Below are positions 1 to 6,843 of a stretch of 8,627 bases of DNA, piece after piece. The notes under the pieces are model-generated. The model did no database searches and was not told the DNA's origin. It saw only the letters and a program-made list of their open reading frames with translations. This DNA is from CAUZJO01 sp963580245 (lineage in GTDB: Bacteria > Sumerlaeota > Sumerlaeia > MVZB01). The first letter of the stretch is position 1. Each line of letters opens with the position of its first letter. Location of the stretch: assembly GCA_963580245.1 (NCBI GenBank), contig CAUZJO010000169.1, positions 1 to 8,627 of the forward strand, written 5' to 3'. Both the position numbers and the translations under genes were made by a program.

Positions 1-1512
1 CTGGACATAATCGAGCGACAACGCGTCGTTGCCGCCGTCGTAGTTGATCAGCACCTGGAAATCGGTCGCCGAGCTGAACGGATTGGTACCATCCGTCATG
101 CCGCGGCTGTCCACCCACGTTTCCCAGTCGGTTCCGTTGTGCCTTTCCCACAGGGGTCCATTGCCTGCAGTAGGATCCAGCGTAATGCGAAAACGCCCTA
201 TGTCGGGGTCCCCGTCCGCAGCCGCCGATGAACCCGCGTCCGCCGTTGCGCTGCTGCCCACGGTGCTGCCCGGCCCGGGATTGGTCCACGTTGGCCCACC
301 CCAAAACGTGTGGAAAGGATTGTCTGCCCCAAGCCAGAAGTAATGCACCGAGCCGCCGAACTTCATCTGCGGGTCAATGAAGGCGTCCGTTCCCACGGGC
401 GTGAATCCGATATACCAGGCGGTCGACCGGTAAGAACTGACGCCGAACTCGAGTTCGGTCGGAAACCCGAAGAGCTCCCGTGGACAGAACACCTGGCTGA
501 CCAGGTAGCTCTTGTCCCACTGGTTGTCGAAGTTCCAGTCCGCGAACGAGCTGTCGGCGGGGTCGGACATATCATCGGCGTCGAATACCGCCTGCCCACT
601 GCCGATGTCGACCGAAAAGCCGTCAGCAGTGACGATCGTCCAGGTGCCGAAGCTATGAGCCACATCATTGAAGTCGTCGCGGAACCCATTTGGTCCCCTG
701 GGAGCGGGGGTGGGCTCCGGTGTCGGTGTGGGGGTCGACGTGGGGGTCGCGGTGGGCGTGGGCGTGGGGGTAGGCCCAGTGCACTTGCCTGCGCTGCCGG
801 CGTTGTAGATGGCTTGGATTTCTGCATCGGACAAGACGCGATCATAAATTGCCGCTTCATCGATCAGGCCAGGGAACCATCCCCACCCCGGAGGCGGATT
901 CGTCATGCCGATCTGAATAGGAGATGTGCTATTGAATAGGGGGCCGACGAACGGGGCACTGTTGTCACGAACGCCATTAATGAACACGCTGATTTCGTCA
1001 TTCTGCCCATCGACGACTCCCGCGACGTGAGTCCATGTATTTATGGGGATCTCCGTAGTGGAAAAAACATTTATGCTCCCGCCTTCCTCGCCATCTTCAT
1101 CGACCCGCATCTCCAGGCGTTGGCCGTTGTCTTCCATTCGAAAGAGGAAGCTATCCGAAAGACCCCAATGACCCACAATCGTCTCACCTGGCTCCTGGGC
1201 GGCCGTCTGGTATATCCAAGCCTCAACCGTCAACGAATCCAAAAGATCGAGATTAGCCGCGTCATGAATTTCTACAAAATCATCCACGCCATCCAAGCTA
1301 AAGGCCTCTCCTATATAACCAGTTGCGTACGTGGCACCAGCAAACAATGAGCCGGGATTCCCGCCAATAATATCATCCGTATTTCCATTCCCAGGCCACC
1401 AGCTGACCACACCCGCCGGAGGAGCAACACACTGAGCAAAAACGACACCTTGATTTGCAACGCCGCCGAGTAGAACGGCAAGCGCCAACAGTCCGACAAT
1501 TGTTCTCTTCAT
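1..1512 (-). CDS. Secreted LamG-domain protein with Thr/Pro linker (C-terminus beyond window)
   Basis: The frame is open without a stop from ATG at 1512 to the window edge, giving 504 codons, so the C-terminus is missing. Residues 1-26 form a Sec signal peptide (MKRTIV, then a Leu/Ala/Val core, probable cut VFA|QC). Residues about 30-242 are a LamG/concanavalin-like jellyroll: VVSWWPGNGNTDD, the GEAFSLDGVDDFVEI strand, EAWIYQ, NTWTHVAGVVDG and GLIDEAAIYDRVLSDAEI all fit the LamG_3 pattern. Residues 247-271 are a PTPT/TPTST linker typical of modular exported proteins. From 277 a second acidic, aromatic-rich domain begins (RDDFNDVAHSFGTW) that I cannot name. The start is supported by AAGGAG at 1524-1529, 11 nt upstream. 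Likely role: cell-surface or extracellular carbohydrate or protein binding. The fold assignment is firm; the ligand is unknown. Confidence 0.88.
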   Translation of the reverse strand, partial: MKRTIVGLLALAVLLGGVANQGVVFAQCVAPPAGVVSWWPGNGNTDDIIGGNPGSLFAGATYATGYIGEAFSLDGVDDFVEIHDAANLDLLDSLTVEAWIYQTAAQEPGETIVGHWGLSDSFLFRMEDNGQRLEMRVDEDGEEGGSINVFSTTEIPINTWTHVAGVVDGQNDEISVFINGVRDNSAPFVGPLFNSTSPIQIGMTNPPPGWGWFPGLIDEAAIYDRVLSDAEIQAIYNAGSAGKCTGPTPTPTPTATPTSTPTPTPEPTPAPRGPNGFRDDFNDVAHSFGTWTIVTADGFSVDIGSGQAVFDADDMSDPADSSFADWNFDNQWDKSYLVSQVFCPRELFGFPTELEFGVSSYRSTAWYIGFTPVGTDAFIDPQMKFGGSVHYFWLGADNPFHTFWGGPTWTNPGPGSTVGSSATADAGSSAAADGDPDIGRFRITLDPTAGNGPLWERHNGTDWETWVDSRGMTDGTNPFSSATDFQVLINYDGGNDALSLDYVQ

Positions 1513-1531
1513 GATCGATCAATCTCCTTGA

Positions 1532-1549
1532 AATGTTACGCGAAACATT
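1532..1549. repeat. Imperfect 18-bp palindrome 20 bp upstream of the LamG start
   Basis: AATGTT and AACATT are perfect 6-bp inverted arms flanking ACGCGA, whose inner CGCG is itself palindromic. It sits directly before the AAGGAG ribosome binding site, so it could be a protein operator or an mRNA hairpin that affects translation. The function is inferred from position only. Confidence 0.4.
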
Positions 1550-1669
1550 GTCCGTCTTGAGTTTGGAGCTGAACCCTCAGCTTCCCTTGGGGTCCTCCTT
1601 CCTTCGCTTGAATGATTGCCAGCGGAAATCCCTCCAATCCGTCAAATAGCCTCCTTTCTACGGCGGTAA

Positions 1670-1689
1670 GGCCCGGTCCCACCGAGGCC
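1670..1689 (-). repeat. GC-rich hairpin in the LamG leader
   Basis: Read on the minus strand, GGCC, a one-base bulge, CGGT, loop GGG, ACCG and GGCC form an eight-pair stem with one bulged T. It has no following T tract, so a rho-independent terminator is not supported. It may be a structural element of the leader RNA. Confidence 0.4.
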
Positions 1690-1841
1690 ACGTCGTTCGT
1701 TCCTGGTCAGCGTGAGTACTGAAGTTCCCCAGCGGCCATGCGTGCATGGATTAGTGAAGAACGTTAGCCCTGGATTCTCACCTGAGCGCATCGCGCCCTT
1801 TTCGGTCAGAAACCGGAATCGGAGTACCGTCTTAGGAAATC

Positions 1842-2220
1842 TTAACTTGACACATTATCGAGTGTCCCCGCGCCGTTATGCAAGCCAATTCGATCACGCC
1901 CCCGACCGACGCCGACACCTGCGGTGGGGTGAGCGGGACCCCTGGAAGCCGCCTGCAACTCATCGAGTATGAAACATCCGAACATCCCCTTGCGTCCCAG
2001 GTCGTAATGCGGGTAGGTGTTGGCGTCGGTTTCGTAGGCCCGGATGCCGATGACAATCGTTCGCATGTCGCTGTAGGTCCGAGTGACCTTGGCGCGCGTC
2101 TGCGCTTCCAGGAAATTCGGTACGGCGACGGCCGCGAGAACCGCGATGATCGCCACGACGATCAGCAGTTCGATCAGGGTAAATCCCCCCCACGATTTTT
2201 GAATGTTGGGCCTCGCCCAT
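1842..2220 (-). pseudogene. Type IV pilin-like / pseudopilin gene, frameshifted near its N-terminus
   Basis: The body encodes a class III-type prepilin N-terminus: GGFTLIELLIVVAIIAVLAA followed by VAVPNFLEAQTRAKV, with Glu5 after the GG|F prepilin peptidase site. It then reads SDMRTIVIGIRAYETDANTYP, as in short secretion-type pseudopilins. This frame has no usable start: a TGA lies upstream with no ATG, GTG or TTG between. The neighbouring frame has ATG at 2220 preceded by GGGAGG nine bases away, and would read MGEAQHSK into the pilin if one base were absent from the G7 run (2185-2191) or the A5 run (2196-2200). The C-terminal part after about 2010 is Gly/Arg-rich and unlike the family, and the gene is short (about 125 residues). 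A damaged or misread gene is likely. Role if intact: processed by prepilin peptidase and built into a pilus or type II secretion pseudopilus. Confidence 0.75.
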
Positions 2221-2632
2221 CAAGATACGCCTCCCGGCTTCTTGCGTTTCAGTCGTGAATTTCCGGCAAAAAGTTCCACTCGCCGGATAAACCACTTCCA
2301 TGCCAGGGCGGGGCGGCCCGTTCTCGCCCCGTCTGTTGACTTCCCGAGACTCCTCCACGTCACCTCGGACGTATTCTCTCACCCAACCTGCCCGTAAACC
2401 CACCACAAACGAACTCAGTTCGACCGGGATCGTGTTGGGAACCTCGACCCAGGCAAAGTAATCCTCGATACACAAGTCGGTTTCCATGACCGCTCACCAC
2501 TTCCCCGCGGCGGAAAGGAATGAAGTAGAGCGAAGGCATTGGCCCGCTCCCTTCCATTGCTCTATTGAACAGTTTAACGCTAACGCCTCTGTTCGTCGGA
2601 GTCAACTGGATTCTAGGCATAAGGCCTGTCCG
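2221..2632. other. Region without a recognised gene; weak open frame on the minus strand
   Basis: Between the regulator stop and the pilin start there is no assignable gene. On the minus strand a frame from ATG 2487 (METDLCIEDYFAWVEV) runs 76 codons into the pilin ATG at 2220, with plausible codon choice but no recognised homology and no good ribosome binding site. It may be a decayed gene, or the pilin leader. A TTGACT at 2600-2605 on the minus strand, with TAGCGT 17 bases downstream, is a weak promoter candidate. No terminator with a T tract was seen after the regulator. Confidence 0.3.
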
Positions 2633-2932
2633 TCAGGGTTGCCCCACGCCGAGGATTTCGCGCAAGGCGGCGACGTGCTCGTCGAACGCGGCGCGGCCCT
2701 TGTTGGTCGCCGTCAGATAGGTGCGCGGCTTGCGCCCGACGAACGTCTTGCGCACCGCAACGTAGCCGGCCTCCTCGAGTTTCACCAGGTGCGCGCCCAG
2801 GTTGCCGTCGGTCAGGCCGATCAGGTCGCGCAGGTAGCTGAAATCGGCCTCCTCGGCTTGCCCTAGCACCATCAGCGCGGCCATGATCCGCAGGCGCGCG
2901 GGCTGGTGGATCAGTTTATTGATCTCCGCCAT
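2633..2932 (-). CDS. Winged-helix transcriptional regulator (HTH_34-like)
   Basis: This 99-residue protein matches small one-domain winged-helix regulators of the MarR/ArsR superfamily, closest in my recollection to the PF13601 type. It opens with NKLIHQPARLRIMAAL, the usual first helix. The HTH covers about 31-55 (FSYLRDLIGLTDGNLGAHLV, recognition helix 43-55). The wing is around 57-75 (GYVAVRKTFVGRKPRTYLTAT), then NKGRAAFDEHVAAL forms a dimerisation helix. There is no added ligand domain and no Cys pair, so the signal cannot be guessed. The ATG is preceded by GGAGG six bases away, inside the end of the membrane-protein gene, and the two genes overlap by 17 bases, which indicates one transcript and translational coupling. 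It probably represses its own operon through the palindrome at 3537-3563. Confidence 0.85.
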   Translation of the reverse strand: MAEINKLIHQPARLRIMAALMVLGQAEEADFSYLRDLIGLTDGNLGAHLVKLEEAGYVAVRKTFVGRKPRTYLTATNKGRAAFDEHVAALREILGVGQP

Positions 2933-3507
2933 CGCCGGCCTCCAAACCCTTCCACTTGCGCTCGATATAAATCCCGGTCCCCATCAAGGTGCCGCCGGCC
3001 ATGACAGCCATCCAGATGAAGAACCACGGTTGGAGCAGGAAGTAGCCCAGCAAAATGAGCAGAATGACCCCGATCCCCAGCCACAGCAGATAAATGCCGA
3101 ACAACAGACCGAGAACGACGTAGGCGAACATCACGAGCGTGGCCACGAACGCATTCATCTGGACCCAATTCCAAGGGTAAAGCAGCACCAGCCAGACGTC
3201 GCTATAGATGAACAGGGCAAACCAGAAAATGCCGATCCGCTTGCCGAAGAGGCTACGAAAGGGGATGCGCGAGCCGATCCGCCACGACCCGTACATTCCT
3301 GTCGCAACCAGCGGCCACCAGACCCAGTAGATCATCCATTTGTGCTCGATGTCCTTGAGGAAATGGGTGGCCAGGTAACCGACGAGCCAAACCGCGCCCC
3401 ATATGATCAGGATAGGCCCGGCGCCGCTGTTGGCGACGGCCCGCCGGGTGTGGTCCATCGCCTATGCTCTGGAGGGCTTGCCGCGCCTCGTCGCGTGAGA
3501 TGTTCAT
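2916..3507 (-). CDS. Six-helix integral membrane protein, frameshifted after residue 15
   Basis: The true start is most likely ATG 3507, with AAGGAGG nine bases upstream, beginning MNISRDEARQALQSI. After that codon the frame changes: four bases (GGCG) separate it from the ATG at 3458 that begins MDHTRRAVANSGAGP. Removing one base, or adding two, gives a continuous protein of about 196 residues. It has roughly six hydrophobic segments, at about 28-49, 57-74, 90-111, 119-140, 142-158 and 161-181. The soluble N-terminus with EA..AL followed by HTRRA...GPILIIWG resembles a family of small uncharacterised membrane proteins often paired with PF13601-type regulators. Its activity is unknown. It overlaps the regulator gene and shares its promoter. 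No signal peptide or catalytic motif is visible. If the lesion is real, only a protein from the internal ATG, which lacks a good ribosome binding site, could be made. Confidence 0.75.
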
Positions 3508-3516
3508 GGTCTGGGA

Positions 3517-3523
3517 CCTCCTT
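3517..3523 (-). promoter_or_regulatory. Strong ribosome binding site deciding the 3507 start
   Basis: AAGGAGG on the minus strand, nine bases before ATG 3507. It identifies the upstream ATG, not the one at 3458, as the original start of the membrane-protein gene, and so exposes the frame break between them. Confidence 0.75.
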
Positions 3524-3536
3524 ATTGATTGATTGC

Positions 3537-3563
3537 AGAATACTCTGCATTTAAGAGTATTCT
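3537..3563. promoter_or_regulatory. Perfect 10-bp inverted repeat, probable operator
   Basis: AGAATACTCT and AGAGTATTCT are exact inverse complements separated by GCATTTA, giving a 27-bp dyad. It covers the -10 hexamer and start-site region of the minus-strand promoter, the expected place for a repressor dimer. A smaller nested dyad, GCAGA-ATAC-TCTGC, starts at 3535. The winged-helix protein encoded at the end of the same operon is the natural candidate binder. The symmetry is seen directly; the binding is inferred. Confidence 0.7.
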
Positions 3564-3587
3564 TCAAGTTGCGGCGCGCCCTGTCAA
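3559..3587 (-). promoter_or_regulatory. Sigma-70-type promoter of the membrane protein/regulator operon
   Basis: On the minus strand a consensus TTGACA (3582-3587) is followed 17 bases later by AAGAAT (3559-3564), four of six matches to TATAAT. The predicted transcription start is near 3552, about 45 bases before the ATG at 3507. The -10 lies within the right arm of the inverted repeat. Confidence 0.6.
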
Positions 3588-3913
3588 CCCCCTTTTTTCA
3601 AGCCCTGGCGAAAAAAAGCCTTCCACTGGACCGGGCCGAGACTACTGAGGTCGTTATCAGCATCATCGCGGGCGGGAGGATTTTGATTGATGAGACCCGA
3701 ATTTTCGCCCCAAAATGGCAATCCACGGTCGTTGCGCCTCATATCGGGGGGCCGAGTGGACGAAAAGAGATACCAATGTCTTCTCCTTGATGGATGACCA
3801 TGGTCCTCGATAGACAACCAAAGCATCCTCGCGGGGCCCGATTCGCCGCGCTCTATCATCATCCGGTCCGTCGGATTGCATCCGGCTAGTCCATCGCTGC
3901 CAAAGGTCGGCCC
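3588..3913. other. Intergenic region between divergent operons
   Basis: About 325 bases separate the minus-strand promoter from the kinase start. No open frame here resembles a protein, and I see no convincing -35/-10 pair for the kinase, no strong hairpin and no repeat. The kinase transcript presumably starts inside this region. Confidence 0.35.
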
Positions 3914-6413
3914 GTGCAAAAGCTTTCCAAACGCATTCTGTTCAATTGCCTGATCCTGGAGTCGCCCGACCACGCGGGCCCGGGACTCGAGGCCGTGGTG
4001 ACAGACTTGTTTCCCCTAAGTCAGTCCGTCGCCGTTCAGGACGTCGAGCAGACCCGGCAGGCCCTCGATGAGTCGGTCTACGACCTGGTGATCCTCACGC
4101 TCGACCCCTTGCTTCCCGATCACGAGGGGGTCCTGCATGCCCTGGCGGGCCACGCCACGCCAATGCCGGTGGTCCTCATCGTTCACCCCGACCAGGGAAA
4201 AGCCCTCCACGCCCTGATCCCAGATATACCGATCAACTGGGAAATCGTCACCAGCGGCGCGGATGTACCGCAGCTGCTCAATTATCGGATTTTCAAGGCG
4301 ATCGACGCCCATAAGCAGAAATGGGAACTCGACCACTTCCAGCACGCGTTTCACAGTTCGCTGGCCCATTATTGCAACGTGTTCGATGAGTTGCCCGATC
4401 TCATCTTCTTCTGCGACCGCTCGGGCTACCTGCTCGACGTGAACGCCTCGGTCGAGCAGCTTTTCGGGCAATCCAAGCAAAAGCTGCTGATGCGGCCGAT
4501 TTTCGAGACCTTCGGCATGAGCCGGGAGGAATTCGACAAGCTGCTCGAACGGGTGCTCTCCGACGACGACAAGATCGAAGATTTTGAAATCGAATACCAG
4601 CCCCCATCGGGCAAGAAGGTCCATGGGTTGACGCATCTGATCCGCTGGCAAAGCACGCCTGGCCGGCTGGCGCAGTTCCAGGGCGTCATCAGGGACCTCT
4701 CGCCCAGCAAGGAAATGGAGAGTCAACTGCGCCAGAGCGAGGACAAGTATCGCACGCTGGACGACATCGCCCGCATCACGGTCTCATCCCTGAACCTCGA
4801 CGAGGTGGTCGCCAGCTCTCTGGAGTTGGTCCATCGCAGCTGCCGGACCCGAGGGACGATCCTGCTCATGAAGGGCAAGGGCGAAGACCTGGAGTTGATC
4901 TCGGCGATTAACTTCCCCGATGACGTTCGAGCACACGCCCCCGTCCGTCATCGGCCGCGACCTGATTGGGCGGTTGGCCATCCAGGCCGGCATCCACGTG
5001 ATCGAACCCGGGCAGGCGAGCGACCTGCATCCGATCATTGCCCAGTGGCATCGGCGCATCGGGCCGGGCGCGCTCCTCTGCGTGACGTTGGGCCCGGGCA
5101 ACCCCACGCTGCCGACCACCATCCTGCTCATGTTGCTGCCCTCGGAATCCGCGGGACCGGATCAGGAGGAACGCCTCGAGGGCTTGAGCCAGACGATCGA
5201 GATGGGCATGACCAACTGTTTCCACTATGCCAACCTGCAGGAGGCCGAGAACCGCTACCGCGAGTTGTGGGAAAACGCGCCCGCGTTCTTCATCAGCCTG
5301 CTCAAGGGCGGCGTGATCTTCGCGATCAACAAGACGGCCGCCGACGCCCTGGGCTACGGGATTTCCGAGCTCATCACGAAATCGATCCAGCAATTCATCG
5401 TTCCCGAAGACCGCGAGCTGTTCGAGACCCATCACCGCCAGCTCATCGAGAATGGGTTGCCCCAAAGCTACGAACTGCGCCTGATCAAGCGCGACGGCAG
5501 CCGGATCGTCGCCTCGGTCAACTCCGAGCCGCTCACCGACGACAAACTGAACATCATCGGCGAGAAGAGCGTCCTGAACGACATCACCCGCGACAAGGAG
5601 ATGCAGAGCCAGCTTTTTCAGTCGAGCAAGCTGGCCACGCTGGGCGAGATGGCCGCCGGGATCGCCCACGAAATGAACCAACCGCTCTCGGGCATCCGAA
5701 CGTGCGCGCAGTTGGTCGAAAAGCTCCTGAAGCGAAATCCGCTGGATACCCCACGGGTCGAGTCGAGCCAGAAAGAGATCATCCAACTGGTCGACCGGAT
5801 GACCCACATCATCCATCACATGCGAATCTTCGAGCGCCAGGACCAACTGCGGTTCGCTCCCTTTCAATTGACTCAGTCGATCGATGGGGCGCTGAGCCTG
5901 CTGGGCGAGCAGTTGCGCATCCACGCCATCGAGATCACCAAGGACATCCCCGAGGACATGCCGCTGGTCCTCGGCGAACCGCTGCAAATCGAACAGGTCA
6001 TCCTCAACTTGCTCTCCAACGCCCGCGACTCGATGGAGGAAAAGGCCGAAGCCCTGCGCGCAGCCAATGGCGATGAGAACAAACCGTACCGTAAAGAGCT
6101 GATCATGCGAGTGAGTCGGTCGGACGAAAACGAACTGTGCCTCGAAGTGCGGGACAACGGCATCGGCATGGATGAGGAGACGCGCTCCAAGCTCTTCGAG
6201 CCCTTCTTCACCACCAAACTCCAGGGCAGCGGCACGGGACTGGGGCTGTCGATCAGTTACGGCATCCTGATCAGCCACAACGGAAGGATCGAGGCCTACA
6301 GCCGGCCGGGCGAAGGCGCCCTGTTCCGCGTCTTCCTGCCGGTCCATCTCGAACCGCGGTGCTCCGAAGGGACCGAGGAGCACGCCGGGGGCCCCAAGGA
6401 ACTGGTGATATGA
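3914..6413 (+). CDS. Multi-domain sensor histidine kinase (pseudo-receiver, PAS, GAF, PAS, HisKA, HATPase), frameshifted
   Basis: GTG 3914 follows AAAGG by seven bases. The first frame runs to INFPDD, then the similarity continues one base out of frame from ATG 4920. Dropping one C from the CCCC run at 4915-4918 gives an 832-residue protein. Its order is: receiver-like domain 7-130; PAS about 156-272 (FDELPDLIFFCDRSGYLLDV); GAF about 285-410; PAS about 447-566 (LWENAPAFFISLLKGG); HisKA with phospho-accepting His585 in GIAHEMNQPLSGIR; HATPase with N box NLLSNARD (Asn702), G1 DNGIGMD (747-753), F box LFEPFFTT and G2 GSGTGLGLS (771-779). It has no membrane segments, so it is a cytoplasmic sensor. 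The receiver-like domain has Thr62 where the phosphorylated Asp is expected (DLVILTLD), so it is probably not phosphorylated. No partner response regulator lies in the window. The stop overlaps the acpS start. As read, neither half makes a working kinase. Confidence 0.88.
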
Positions 6414-6832
6414 GCGTGATCGGGATCGGCTTGGACCAGATCGAACTCAGTCGGATCGCGCGGGCGCTGGAGCGGTTCGGCGATCGGTTTCTCAAGCGCT
6501 GCTACTCGAAGGAGGAACTCGCCTTCGCGTTCGCCCCAAAAGACCCCGTCCCGCGCCTGGCCGCCCGTTACGCCGCCAAAGAAGCCGGGGCAAAGGCCCT
6601 GGGGACGGGGATCGCGCGAGGGATTCTGTGGCGCGACATCGAAGTGCGCCGCCGCCCCCGCGAACGCCCCACCCTCCACTTCCACGGCCGCGCCCGCCAA
6701 CGGGCCGAAGAACTGGGCATCACCCACGCCCACGTCTCCCTGACCCACGGCCGGGAGCTTGCGGGGGCGAGCGTTATTGTGGAACAGAGGCGTGAAGAGA
6801 ATTCAAAATATGAAACTAAAAGCTTCACATAA
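6410..6832 (+). CDS. acpS: Holo-[acyl-carrier-protein] synthase
   Basis: AcpS transfers 4'-phosphopantetheine from coenzyme A to a serine of apo acyl carrier protein, activating it for fatty acid synthesis in the cytoplasm. The 140-residue length fits, slightly long. Family motifs are present: VIGIGLDQIELSRI with metal-binding Asp9; FLKRCYSKEEL; RLAARYAAKEAGAKALGTG with Glu58 and Lys62; GILWRDIEV; and the C-terminal VSLTH. The start is ATG 6410, sharing ATGA with the kinase stop and with AAGGA nine bases upstream. An upstream in-frame ATG at 6359 would add 17 Arg/Gly-rich residues inside the kinase frame and is not favoured. The last 16 residues (QRREENSKYETKSFT) are a polar, AT-rich tail beyond the usual fold. 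Only 11 bases separate it from the convergent channel gene, with no clear terminator hairpin. Confidence 0.93.
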   Translation: MSVIGIGLDQIELSRIARALERFGDRFLKRCYSKEELAFAFAPKDPVPRLAARYAAKEAGAKALGTGIARGILWRDIEVRRRPRERPTLHFHGRARQRAEELGITHAHVSLTHGRELAGASVIVEQRREENSKYETKSFT

Positions 6833-6843
6833 AGAATCGTGAT

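Larger units (their letters stand above)
1513..1841 (-). other. Structured leader/intergenic region upstream of the LamG gene
   Basis: These 329 bases lie between the pilin-like gene and the LamG start and contain no recognisable gene. They hold, in minus-strand order, a perfect CCATGC-GT-GCATGG palindrome (1736-1749), a GC-rich hairpin (1670-1689), a very long Shine-Dalgarno-like run AGAAAGGAGG (1650-1659), a second purine-rich GAAGGAAGGAGG run, and an imperfect palindrome (1532-1549) just before the LamG ribosome binding site. I see no canonical -35/-10 pair. A long 5' UTR is the simplest reading. Confidence 0.4.

Noticed and set aside
310..939. Plus-strand and minus-strand frames of about 165-209 codons inside the LamG gene
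   Set aside because: They lie within the continuous LamG frame on the minus strand; their Pro/Arg or Gly/Arg runs are just the Thr-Pro linker read out of frame.
1650..1660. CCTCCTTTCTA on the plus strand, resembling the 3' end of 16S rRNA
   Set aside because: The flanks do not match 16S rRNA. On the coding strand it is simply a long Shine-Dalgarno-like sequence.
1560..1740. Possible cyclic-di-GMP or other riboswitch in the LamG leader
   Set aside because: The hairpin and conserved bases expected of the GEMM class are absent; only a generic GC hairpin is present.
4016..4726. 236-codon minus-strand frame opposite the kinase N-terminus
   Set aside because: It is a mirror of the receiver-like/PAS coding sequence with no start signal and no family motif.
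4908..6383. 491-codon open frame on the minus strand opposite the kinase
   Set aside because: It is antisense to the strongly supported PAS-HisKA-HATPase coding frame, contains no recognisable motif and has the Arg/Gly/Ala-rich, low-complexity look of GC-rich shadow frames.
4920..6413. Separate kinase gene starting at ATG 4920
   Set aside because: There is no ribosome binding site upstream, and the start falls in the middle of a GAF domain whose first half is in the preceding frame.
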